Made by a program: the position numbers and the translations under genes
The notes under the pieces: generated by a model
Told to the model about the DNA's origin: nothing
What the model saw: the letters and a program-made list of their open reading frames with translations, nothing else
The model's database searches: none
Source: an uncultured Lachnospiraceae bacterium
GTDB lineage: Bacteria; Bacillota; Clostridia; Lachnospirales; Lachnospiraceae
Assembly: GCA_900318375.1 (NCBI GenBank)
Contig: ONKG01000034.1
Coordinates: 1-32,404 of the forward strand
DNA length: 32,404 bases
Direction: 5' to 3'
Shown: one piece after another, positions 7,759-14,155 of the stretch
How positions within the stretch are numbered: the stretch's first letter is position 1
Layout of the letters: every line of letters starts with the position of its first letter

Positions 7759-8952
7759 ATGAGGATTTTGATTTATACCGGAAAGGGCGGTGTCGGCAAG
7801 ACAAGTATAGCGGCGTCTACGGCAGTGAAGATCGCGAAGACCGGGAGAAAGGTGCTGGTCATGAGTACAGACCAGGCGCACAGCCTGGGTGATTCACTGT
7901 GCATGGAACTGGGTACGGAGCCCGGAGAGGTCTTTTCCGGTCTTGATGCCATGGAGATCGACCCCACCAGAGAGAGCAGAAGGGCATGGGGGACCCTGCA
8001 GGATTATCTGCGGCAGCTCATCGCACAGAAGGCCAACGGAGGTATTGAAGCAGACGAAGTGCTGCTCTTTCCGGGCCTGGAGGAGTTGTGTTCGCTGATC
8101 CGTATTCTGGACCTCTATGAAGAAAAAAAGTATGATGTGCTGGTCGTGGACTGCGCGCCCACAGGGGAGACCTTGTCCCTTTTGCGCTATCCGGAGCGCC
8201 TGTCGGTCCTGGCCGACCGCCTTCTGCCCATGGTCCGCGGCGTGACAAGCATCTTCGGCGGACTGATCTCCAGAAAAACGACGGTTCCCAAACCCAGAGA
8301 TATGGTCTTTGCCGAGTTTGATTCACTTGTAAAGCGCCTCAATGCCCTTCAGAAGATCCTGCGCGACCGGTCTGTGACCAGTATGAGGATCGTGACGACG
8401 CCGGAGAGGATCGTCCTGGAGGAGGCAAGGCGCAGCTTTACATGGATGAATGAGTATGACTTCGGCGTAGATGCCGTCTGTATCAATAAAATCTATCCCG
8501 AGGAGGCGATGGAAGGCTATTTTGAGGGATGGCAGCAGATGCAGCGGGAGAGCCTGCAGCTGGCAGCCGAGAGTTTTCCGGGACGTAAACAGTTCCGCCT
8601 GCTCTTACAGGAGACGGAGATCAGAGGAGCGGCTGCCCTTGAGAAGGCAGGGGACCAACTCTATGGGGAGGAGGACCCTGCGCAGATTTTCTGCAGAGAA
8701 GAGGCTTTCCGCATGGAGTATGACCTGAAGACCGGGATCCGGAGCCTGATCATTTCTCTTCCCTATGCGGAAGCAGAAGAAATCCGAACGGAAAAGGAGG
8801 GAGATGACCTGATCCTTTTTGTCCGCAACGAGGTGAGGCGCCTGCGCCTGCCGGATATTCTGTGCCGGCGGGATCTGGACGGTCAGTCCTTTGAAAACGG
8901 TGAGCTGACAATCCGCTTCGGGTATGCTTACCAGAGGCGGCATGATCCATGA
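7759..8952 (+). CDS. Get3/ArsA-family ATPase with C-terminal HSP20-like domain (second of two)
   Basis: A 397-residue paralogue of the preceding gene, with Walker A GKGGVGKT at residues 8-15, a more canonical switch I (STDQAHSLGD) and switch II DCAPTGETLSLL from Asp131. The C-terminus again looks HSP20-like (SLIISLPYAEAEEIRTEKEG onward). ATG 7759 places the P-loop at the usual distance, with AAGAGG 12 bases upstream. The frame is open back to ATG 7633, which overlaps the previous stop as ATGA and would add 42 unrecognised residues; that coupled start cannot be excluded. The two ATPases could form a heterodimer, since Get3 family proteins act as dimers. Function is unknown beyond the family. 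Confidence 0.82.
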   Translation: MRILIYTGKGGVGKTSIAASTAVKIAKTGRKVLVMSTDQAHSLGDSLCMELGTEPGEVFSGLDAMEIDPTRESRRAWGTLQDYLRQLIAQKANGGIEADEVLLFPGLEELCSLIRILDLYEEKKYDVLVVDCAPTGETLSLLRYPERLSVLADRLLPMVRGVTSIFGGLISRKTTVPKPRDMVFAEFDSLVKRLNALQKILRDRSVTSMRIVTTPERIVLEEARRSFTWMNEYDFGVDAVCINKIYPEEAMEGYFEGWQQMQRESLQLAAESFPGRKQFRLLLQETEIRGAAALEKAGDQLYGEEDPAQIFCREEAFRMEYDLKTGIRSLIISLPYAEAEEIRTEKEGDDLILFVRNEVRRLRLPDILCRRDLDGQSFENGELTIRFGYAYQRRHDP

Positions 8953-9025
8953 CCCGATCCATGATCTATGCCCCGTCTGCGCCTGTTCAGGCATAATGGT
9001 CAGGCATAATTAACAGCAGAAATCA

Positions 9026-9060
9026 AACACGGCAGGGAACTGTTCAATCCCTGCCGTGTT
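9026..9060. terminator. Bidirectional terminator between convergent genes
   Basis: A perfect 13-bp stem, AACACGGCAGGGA (9026-9038) with TCCCTGCCGTGTT (9048-9060), and a 9-base loop. It is followed by ATTATT on the plus strand and by TTGATTT on the minus strand. It separates the plus-strand ATPase pair from the convergent minus-strand symporter and can serve both. Confidence 0.85.
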
Positions 9061-9120
9061 ATTATTCGGATCCGATAATTGTTCAACTGGTTTCTTTTCA
9101 AAAGGCGGCAGATTCCGCGA

Positions 9121-10659
9121 TCAATCGTCTTCGAGGGAATGGGCCTTGCGGACAAGGACCTTCTGCTCGTATACGGAGAAGACGTCGTCGACGAACTTCC
9201 TGTCGGGAGAAGGTGTGACCGCGCTGACGATCGGGACGATGATGAGGCCTGCGATCATGGCGAAAGCACCGGCGTTGATGGGGGACTTGATGAAGTGCAG
9301 GAACATGTTGGAAACGGTGATGCCTACACCTGCGATGTAGCTTGCCCAGACAGCTGCCGAGCTGATCCGTTTGGAGTACAGACCGTACATGAAGGGAGCC
9401 AGGAATGCGCCTGCCAGTGCGCCCCAGGAAATACCCATCAGCTGTGCGATAAAGGTGGGCGGATTGAGGGCGATGACGACGGAAAGGATGATGAAGAAGG
9501 CGACCAGGGCACGCATGACGACGAGCTGGGTCTTTTCAGTCATATCCTTTACGACAGTCTCTTTGAGGAAGTCCAGGGTCAGTGTGGAGCTCGAAGTGAG
9601 GACCAGCGAAGAGAGCGTGGACATGGAAGCCGAAAGTACCAGGACGATGACGATACCGATCAGAAGGTCAGGCAGGGTGGAGAGCATCTGGGGAACGATG
9701 GAGTCGTATGCGATGCTTCCGTCTGCTTTGTAGATCTCGGGGCAGTCGAAGAGACGTCCGAAACCGCCGAGGAAGTAGCAGCCGCCCGCCACGATCACTG
9801 CGAAGAAGGTGGACACGATAGTGCCGGTCTGAACGGCTTTTTCATCTCTGATGGCATAGAATTTGTGCACCATCTGGGGGAGGCCCCAGGTTCCGAGGGA
9901 TGTCAGGATGACAACACCCAGGAGGTTGAGAGGGTCGGGACCGAAGAAGCTTGCCAGAAGGCCCTGGCTTCCCTGAAGGGCGGGAACTGCCACATCATCC
10001 GCGGGGATCATGGAAAGTTCGTGGATCGCGTTCAGGAAACCGCCGTTGCTCTTGAGGACTGCCAGGATGACTGCTGTGATACCGAAGAGCATGATGATGC
10101 CCTGAATGAAGTCATTGAGGGCTGTTGCCATGTATCCGCCGACGATGACATATACACCGGTCAGGACTGCCATGACGATCAGGCAGACTTCGTAGGGGAT
10201 ATCAAAAGCCATACCGAAGAGACGGGAGAGACCATTGTAGATGGAAGCTGTGTAGGGAACCAGGAAAATGAAAGCGATAACGCTGCCTGCGATCTGCAGG
10301 GGCTTGGACTGGAAGCGCTTGCCGAAGAAATCAGGCATTGTGCGGGAGTCCAGCTTCTGGGTCATGACGCGGGTGCGTCTGCCCAGGATCAGCCATGCCA
10401 GGAGAGATCCGATAAAGGCATTTCCAAGTCCGATCCAGGTTGAAGAGAGACCGTATTTCCATCCGAACTGTCCTGCATAACCTACGAATACGACAGATGA
10501 AAAATAAGAAGTGCCGTACGCGAAAGCGGTGATCCAGGGCCCGACCTCGCGGCCGCCCAGGACGTAATCAGTGACGTTTCCGGCTTTTCTGCGGCTATAG
10601 AAGCCGACGCCGATCATGACACTGAAGAAGATCAGGAGCAGCAGGACTTTCAAAAACAT
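9121..10659 (-). CDS. Sodium:solute symporter (SSS family)
   Basis: A 512-residue polytopic membrane protein of the solute:sodium symporter family (PutP/PanF relatives). It shows the N-terminal pattern YVLGGREVGPWITAFAYGTS, in which the family binds sodium, and about 13 hydrophobic segments including GLGNAFIGSLLAWLILG and the GGYMATALNDFIQG region typical of SSS proteins. GGAGGAA lies 6 bases before ATG 10659; a TTG at 10674 in the same frame would place that site inside the gene and is rejected. The promoter at 10839-10868 gives a leader of about 170 bases. The substrate cannot be read from sequence; proline, pantothenate or a carboxylate are all possible in the family. Confidence 0.9.
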   Translation of the reverse strand: MFLKVLLLLIFFSVMIGVGFYSRRKAGNVTDYVLGGREVGPWITAFAYGTSYFSSVVFVGYAGQFGWKYGLSSTWIGLGNAFIGSLLAWLILGRRTRVMTQKLDSRTMPDFFGKRFQSKPLQIAGSVIAFIFLVPYTASIYNGLSRLFGMAFDIPYEVCLIVMAVLTGVYVIVGGYMATALNDFIQGIIMLFGITAVILAVLKSNGGFLNAIHELSMIPADDVAVPALQGSQGLLASFFGPDPLNLLGVVILTSLGTWGLPQMVHKFYAIRDEKAVQTGTIVSTFFAVIVAGGCYFLGGFGRLFDCPEIYKADGSIAYDSIVPQMLSTLPDLLIGIVIVLVLSASMSTLSSLVLTSSSTLTLDFLKETVVKDMTEKTQLVVMRALVAFFIILSVVIALNPPTFIAQLMGISWGALAGAFLAPFMYGLYSKRISSAAVWASYIAGVGITVSNMFLHFIKSPINAGAFAMIAGLIIVPIVSAVTPSPDRKFVDDVFSVYEQKVLVRKAHSLEDD

Positions 10660-10838
10660 AACAATTTCCTCCAAACTAAAAGTGTATAATAATGTTGCCG
10701 ACCTGCTGTGCTTCTGCAGTTTTTCTGTTTTGCAGAGGCAGCAGATAAATGAAACCGAACAGGCGTCGTCTGCATCTGTTTTAGAGTGATTTTAACTTTC
10801 ACACTTAAACGCTTAGACGCTTTAAAGTTCTGAAGCGT

Positions 10839-10868
10839 ATTATAATCATAAACCGCCGCTGCTGTCAA
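10839..10868 (-). promoter_or_regulatory. Consensus sigma-A promoter for the symporter
   Basis: On the minus strand TTGACA (10868-10863) and TATAAT (10844-10839), both perfect, are separated by 18 bases. Transcription would start near 10832. Confidence 0.85.
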
Positions 10869-11086
10869 CATAAAAATTAAAAAAGAATAAAGCGGAAATC
10901 CTCGGGGAATCTTCAGAAAAACCTTCCCGGCAAGTCCCGGGAAATACACCGCAGAAAATCCGCCGTCTGCCAAAAATCGCAGGCAAAGCCGGTGTGAAAA
11001 CGTTTCGGAGCTGGTTTCGGGGTCTTCTTTCATCCCATGTGCTGTGTCTAACTTCTTATTTTTCTGTGAACAATTCAAAAGACAGG

Positions 11087-11115
11087 TTGAGAAATGCTAT
11101 ACTAATCGTTATAAT
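11087..11115 (+). promoter_or_regulatory. Sigma-A type promoter upstream of LCP gene
   Basis: TTGAGA (11087-11092), 17-base spacer, TATAAT (11110-11115). It lies 120 bases before the LCP start codon. Confidence 0.65.
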
Positions 11116-11166
11116 CCTTTCACTGATTCAGGCCTCCTGGCTGTAATCGGAAAGATCAAAGCTGAT

Positions 11167-11197
11167 TTGACATTATTATTTGTATTTTTGATATAGA
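11167..11197 (+). promoter_or_regulatory. Second promoter candidate for LCP gene
   Basis: A perfect TTGACA at 11167-11172, followed by GATATA after 17 bases or TATAGA after 19. It is closer to the gene than the first promoter but has a weaker -10. Confidence 0.5.
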
Positions 11198-11234
11198 TTG
11201 TACTGAAAATAGTACATGTGTTTATGAGGTGAAA

Positions 11235-12659
11235 ATGGCTTATTCAGACAGGGAATATAATAATATTAATAAAAAAGGCTCCCGCCGGCCGGCAAACGAT
11301 GAGGAAACCGGATATGGCCGCCGCCCTTCCGGCAGAGGCTATGATGAGGGATATTGGGAAGATGAGGAGGACTACGAGGAATATGCCCGGTCCATGGACA
11401 GGGAATATGGAATAGAGGACAGCAGACGGGGGCAGGTCAGAGGCAGAAATGCCGGCGGATATGACGACGGCCGGTCTGTCCGCGGAGAAAGATACGGTTA
11501 TGCGGAAGCCGGCAATATGGATGACGCTCCTGCTCCCAAGCGGCGCAGAGGAGAAGCCGCGGCAAGCCGCAAGGGTCCGTCGGGCAAGAAAAAAAAGCCC
11601 AGGAAAAAGAGAGGATTTTTTGGAATTCTCCTGCGGCTGATCGCGATTCTTCTGCTGGTCGCGGCCATTATGGCAGGAGTCCTGGCCTACCGGGTGAAGG
11701 ATGTTCTTCAGATGCAGAGAGTCAATTCCGTGGATCTGGAGGAAGTCCTGCAGAATAATATAAATAACCGGGTCCGCAATGACATGACCATGGAAGGGTA
11801 TATGAATATTGCTCTGTTTGGCGTGGACTCCCGCAGCGGTGATCTTCTGGACGGGGATAACCGGAGTGATACGATCATGATCGCCTCCATCAATAAAAAG
11901 ACCGGCGAGATCAGCCTGGTCTCTGTCTATCGGGATACGATCCTGGACGTGGGAGACGGTTACTATACAAAGGCAAACACGGCTTATGCACTCGGCGGTC
12001 CCGAACAGGCGATCATCATGCTCAACCGCAACCTTGACCTGAATATACTCGATTTTGTGACAGTCGGATTTGAGGGTCTTGCCCATACCATCGACGCGCT
12101 CGGCGGCATTGAGCTTGAAATCGACGAGGAGGAGCGTGAATATCTCAACCAGTATGTTCACGACATGCACATAGAGCTCGGAACGGATGAAACTCCTGTC
12201 GAGGAATCCGGACTGGTGAACCTCACCGGAATCCAGGCGACGGCTTACAGCAGGATCCGCTATACAGCGGGAGACGATTTCCGCCGCGCAGAGAGGCAGC
12301 GCATTGTTCTTGAGAAAACGCTCGAAAAGGCGAAGACCGCGTCACCGACAACCCTGGTGGATGTAGCCAACAATGTGGTCGGCGATATGGCGACCTCGCT
12401 TTCCTCAAAGGAGATCGTAAACCTGATCCTCATGGCTTCCAAACTGGATCTGAAGGATACAGGAGGACTTCCCCAGGAGGAATACAGGGAATTCGCGGAC
12501 ATCGAAGCGGGATCGGCAGTAATGCCGTCCACCCTTGAGAAGAATGTGGAATGGCTCCATATGTTCCTTTTCGGAGTCGAATCCTACACAGCTTCGGAGG
12601 AAGTGAAAGAGAGAAGCAGCTGGATTGAAAATAATGTTCAGCCTGCATATTATTATTGA
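11235..12659 (+). CDS. LytR-CpsA-Psr (LCP) family cell-envelope transferase
   Basis: A 474-residue type II membrane protein. The first 127 residues are a charged, Arg/Gly/Tyr/Asp-rich cytoplasmic region ending in a strongly basic stretch, followed by a single membrane segment (about 128-151) and an extracellular LCP domain from about residue 190. Conserved points include FGVDSR (Arg200), RSDTI (Arg210, Asp212), VYRDT (Arg233), and the C-terminal YSRIRYTAGDDFRRAERQR block. LCP enzymes move undecaprenyl-linked glycopolymers such as teichoic acids or capsule onto peptidoglycan. TGAGGTGA overlaps the upstream GTG at 11229, so ATG 11235 is chosen. The N-terminal tail is longer than in most LCP proteins and looks disordered. 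Confidence 0.92.
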   Translation: MAYSDREYNNINKKGSRRPANDEETGYGRRPSGRGYDEGYWEDEEDYEEYARSMDREYGIEDSRRGQVRGRNAGGYDDGRSVRGERYGYAEAGNMDDAPAPKRRRGEAAASRKGPSGKKKKPRKKRGFFGILLRLIAILLLVAAIMAGVLAYRVKDVLQMQRVNSVDLEEVLQNNINNRVRNDMTMEGYMNIALFGVDSRSGDLLDGDNRSDTIMIASINKKTGEISLVSVYRDTILDVGDGYYTKANTAYALGGPEQAIIMLNRNLDLNILDFVTVGFEGLAHTIDALGGIELEIDEEEREYLNQYVHDMHIELGTDETPVEESGLVNLTGIQATAYSRIRYTAGDDFRRAERQRIVLEKTLEKAKTASPTTLVDVANNVVGDMATSLSSKEIVNLILMASKLDLKDTGGLPQEEYREFADIEAGSAVMPSTLEKNVEWLHMFLFGVESYTASEEVKERSSWIENNVQPAYYY

Positions 12660-12725
12660 TTTTTGTGATTTTATACTGTTTTTTGATTCTATTGAGCCGT
12701 GACTTGACTGCAGGAGAAAGAAGTT

Positions 12726-13091
12726 GTGACGATTAAAGAATTTTATGATGGGACAGGCAGTGATTATAATGATGCTATAAAGCGTTTTATGGATGAACGC
12801 AGGCTGGAGAAATTTGTAAAAATGTTTCTGGATGACCCCAGTTACAGAGATCTGGAGACCTGTCTGGCACAGAGTGATCTGGAAGAGGCTTTCCATGCGG
12901 TCCACACTCTCAAAGGAGTCTGCCTTAACCTGAGCTTTTCAAGATTCTACGAGTCGGCAAGCGCAGTCACGGAAGCCCTGCGGAGCGCGAAGTCGGACCG
13001 GGAGCAGCTGGGACCGGTATATTCCTGCATGGAAGTGCTGCGGAAGGATTACAGCGCGATCATTGCCGCCATTCATCAAATCGGACAGTAG
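12726..13091 (+). CDS. HPt (histidine phosphotransfer) domain protein
   Basis: A 121-residue single-domain protein. The sequence AFHAVHTLKGVCLNLSF contains the HPt signature HxLKG with the predicted phospho-acceptor His60, in a helical context with no other domain. HPt proteins relay phosphate between receiver domains and hybrid histidine kinases. The start is GTG 12726, since AGGAGA at 12713-12718 sits 7 bases upstream and no ATG fits. No kinase or response regulator is in the window, so its partners are elsewhere. It lies 66 bases after the LCP gene without an obvious terminator between, so co-transcription is possible. Confidence 0.85.
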   Translation: MTIKEFYDGTGSDYNDAIKRFMDERRLEKFVKMFLDDPSYRDLETCLAQSDLEEAFHAVHTLKGVCLNLSFSRFYESASAVTEALRSAKSDREQLGPVYSCMEVLRKDYSAIIAAIHQIGQ

Positions 13092-13146
13092 TTTTTGAAA
13101 ATTTAATAGATTTTTTCCTGAATCTAAAAAAACTATAAAATCCCGG

Positions 13147-13174
13147 TTGTGGTTTTGAAAGAATCTGCTACAAT
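13147..13174 (+). promoter_or_regulatory. Promoter candidate for mscL
   Basis: TTGTGG (13147-13152), 16-base spacer, TACAAT (13169-13174). It would give a leader of about 140 bases that contains the folded element at 13211-13298. Confidence 0.5.
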
Positions 13175-13210
13175 AGTAGGCAGGTGCGTTTCGCATCAGT
13201 AACATTGTTT

Positions 13211-13298
13211 GGCATTATAATCAGAAACCGGCCGGTGTTCCGGGGTGAGAGAATCCGGGGTGTCCGCTGCCGGCGCGGTCCGCAGGGACCATAATGCC
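13211..13298 (+). promoter_or_regulatory. Structured 5' leader of mscL, possible cis-regulatory RNA
   Basis: GGCATTAT (13211-13218) is perfectly complementary to ATAATGCC (13291-13298) and could close an 88-base domain. Inside lie a GGTCC/GGACC hairpin with a four-base loop (13277-13290) abutting the closing helix, GC-rich CCGG segments, and a direct repeat TCCGGGGTG at 13239 and 13254. The element ends 23 bases before the mscL start. It was compared from memory with TPP, ydaO and other riboswitch cores and did not fit any. Confidence 0.4.
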
Positions 13299-13321
13299 GG
13301 ATACAGAAAAGAGGTAAGCAG

Positions 13322-13753
13322 ATGAAGAGTTTTATGAAGGAGTTTAAAGAGTTTATCAGCCGTGGCAACGTCATGGACATGGCAGTAGGTATCATGATCG
13401 GCGGAGCTTTCACCGCAATCGTTACCTCTCTTGTCGAAGATATTATCAGCCCCATCCTGGGCCTGTTCGGCGGACTGAATTTTGACAAGCTCAGCGTGAC
13501 ACTTCTCGGTGAAGTAACCCTGAACTATGGTAAGTTTATCACGGCAGTGATCAATTTCCTGATCATGGCGTTTATTCTGTTCTCGATCATCAAGGCAATG
13601 AACCACGCAGCGGACAAGCTGAAAAAGGAAGAAGAGGAAGCTCCTGCAACAACTAAGATGTGCCCTTACTGCAGAAGTGAAGACGTTCCGATTGAGGCTA
13701 CAAGGTGCCCTCACTGCACTTCCCAGCTTGGTTCTCAGGGGCAGGCAGGCTGA
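13322..13753 (+). CDS. mscL: Large-conductance mechanosensitive channel MscL with C-terminal zinc ribbon
   Basis: A 143-residue channel protein. The N-terminus KEFKEFISRGNVMDMAVGI and the following GGAFTAIVTSLVEDIISP are the hallmark of MscL TM1 (about residues 17-42), and TM2 spans about 70-94. MscL opens under membrane tension to release osmolytes during hypo-osmotic shock. After an acidic linker the C-terminus carries CPYC (Cys114, Cys117) and CPHC (Cys129, Cys132), a zinc-ribbon-like module where the usual cytoplasmic helix bundle would be. AAGAGGTAAGCAG precedes ATG 13322. A strong terminator follows at 13837. The channel call is secure; the ribbon's role is unknown. Confidence 0.93.
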   Translation: MKSFMKEFKEFISRGNVMDMAVGIMIGGAFTAIVTSLVEDIISPILGLFGGLNFDKLSVTLLGEVTLNYGKFITAVINFLIMAFILFSIIKAMNHAADKLKKEEEEAPATTKMCPYCRSEDVPIEATRCPHCTSQLGSQGQAG

Positions 13754-13836
13754 TCTGCTGTATTGATCTGCTGTATGCCGGACAATATAGCTGTTTCAGT
13801 GAATTGCACAAGATAATGTGATGTGCTGAAAAAATC

Positions 13837-13867
13837 AAGGCGGAGGCAGATGTCTCCGCCTTTTTTT
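13837..13867 (+). terminator. Terminator of mscL
   Basis: AAGGCGGAG (13837-13845) pairs with CTCCGCCTT (13854-13862) across an 8-base loop, followed by a T run to 13867. A classic intrinsic terminator. Confidence 0.92.
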
Positions 13868-13985
13868 AACTCATAGGAAATTGCGGTTTCCTATGAGTTA
13901 AAAACTCTCCGACACACCGAAGGTGTGTTGGATGCAGCACTCGCGCGCAAGGAATTATGTCGCTGAGTCGACCGCGCTCGGCGCG

Positions 13986-14012
13986 AGAGTCTCGCAAGCG
14001 AGACTCTTTTTT
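13986..14012 (+). terminator. Second intrinsic terminator downstream of mscL
   Basis: AGAGTCTCG (13986-13994) pairs with CGAGACTCT (13999-14007) across the loop CAAG, followed by a T run. It lies 119 bases after the mscL terminator and has no gene of its own. Confidence 0.8.
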
Positions 14013-14013
14013 A

Positions 14014-14082
14014 ATGACACAGCCCGTGTAATGTATTTTCCGCCTTACGGCGGACACGGGCCGGTCGTGGGCAGAGGGCGCA
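14014..14082 (+). repeat. Dispersed intergenic repeat, copy A
   Basis: Shares with copy B (32053-32122) the order ATGACAC, TAATGT, ATTTTCCGCCTT, CGG-GGA-ACGG, CCGG and GGGC, with scattered differences and small gaps. The core folds: CCCGTGT pairs with ACACGGG around an inner CCGCC/GGCGG stem. Both copies lie just after a terminator. Confidence 0.6.
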
Positions 14083-14117
14083 TATGAACTGCACAGCAGT
14101 ACATATTGCCGCCTCTG
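14072..14117 (+). repeat. Long imperfect inverted repeat upstream of the decarboxylase
   Basis: CAGAGGGCGCATATGAACTGC (left arm, starting 14072) pairs with the right arm ending at 14117, with one gap and two or three mismatches, around a loop of three bases (ACTGC-aca-GCAGT). It ends 38 bases before the next start codon. It could be a leader hairpin or part of the repeat element. Confidence 0.55.
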
Positions 14118-14155
14118 ACTTGTTTCACCTATGACATCTGCAGGAAGGATGGACG

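Larger units (their letters stand above)
10660..11234. other. Divergent intergenic region between symporter and LCP gene
   Basis: Holds a minus-strand leader of about 170 bases for the symporter with short inverted repeats, the minus promoter, a small TTCCCGG/CCGGGAA hairpin near 10921-10940, and two plus-strand promoter candidates for the LCP gene. The open frame on the minus strand covering much of it overlaps the promoter and has no family features. No RNA family was recognised in the leader. Confidence 0.6.
13868..14155. other. Hairpin-dense intergenic region between mscL and the decarboxylase gene
   Basis: Starts with a perfect 13-bp hairpin, AACTCATAGGAAA (13868-13880) with TTTCCTATGAGTT (13887-13899). 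A CACACC/GGTGTG hairpin (13913-13927) follows, then a second terminator at 13986-14012, a repeat shared with 32053-32122, and a long imperfect hairpin at 14072-14117. No credible coding frame is seen. Two terminators within 180 bases leave room for a short untranslated transcript between them, but no promoter was found for it. Confidence 0.6.

Noticed and set aside
6455-8952. Arsenite-efflux operon
   Set aside because: No arsR, arsB or arsD is near; the ATPases are single-domain with HSP20-like ends, unlike the double-domain ArsA pump.
9079-10443. 454-residue plus-strand frame opposite the symporter
   Set aside because: Very rich in Cys, Asp, Glu and Gly with no domain pattern; the minus frame has clear SSS features and membrane segments.
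10650-11078. 142-residue minus-strand frame upstream of the symporter
   Set aside because: It includes the consensus promoter and leader of the symporter and shows no family features.
13211-13298. TPP or ydaO riboswitch before mscL
   Set aside because: GGGGTG and CCGG segments recall both, but the CTGAGA and ACCTGAT parts of TPP and the conserved ydaO joins are missing.
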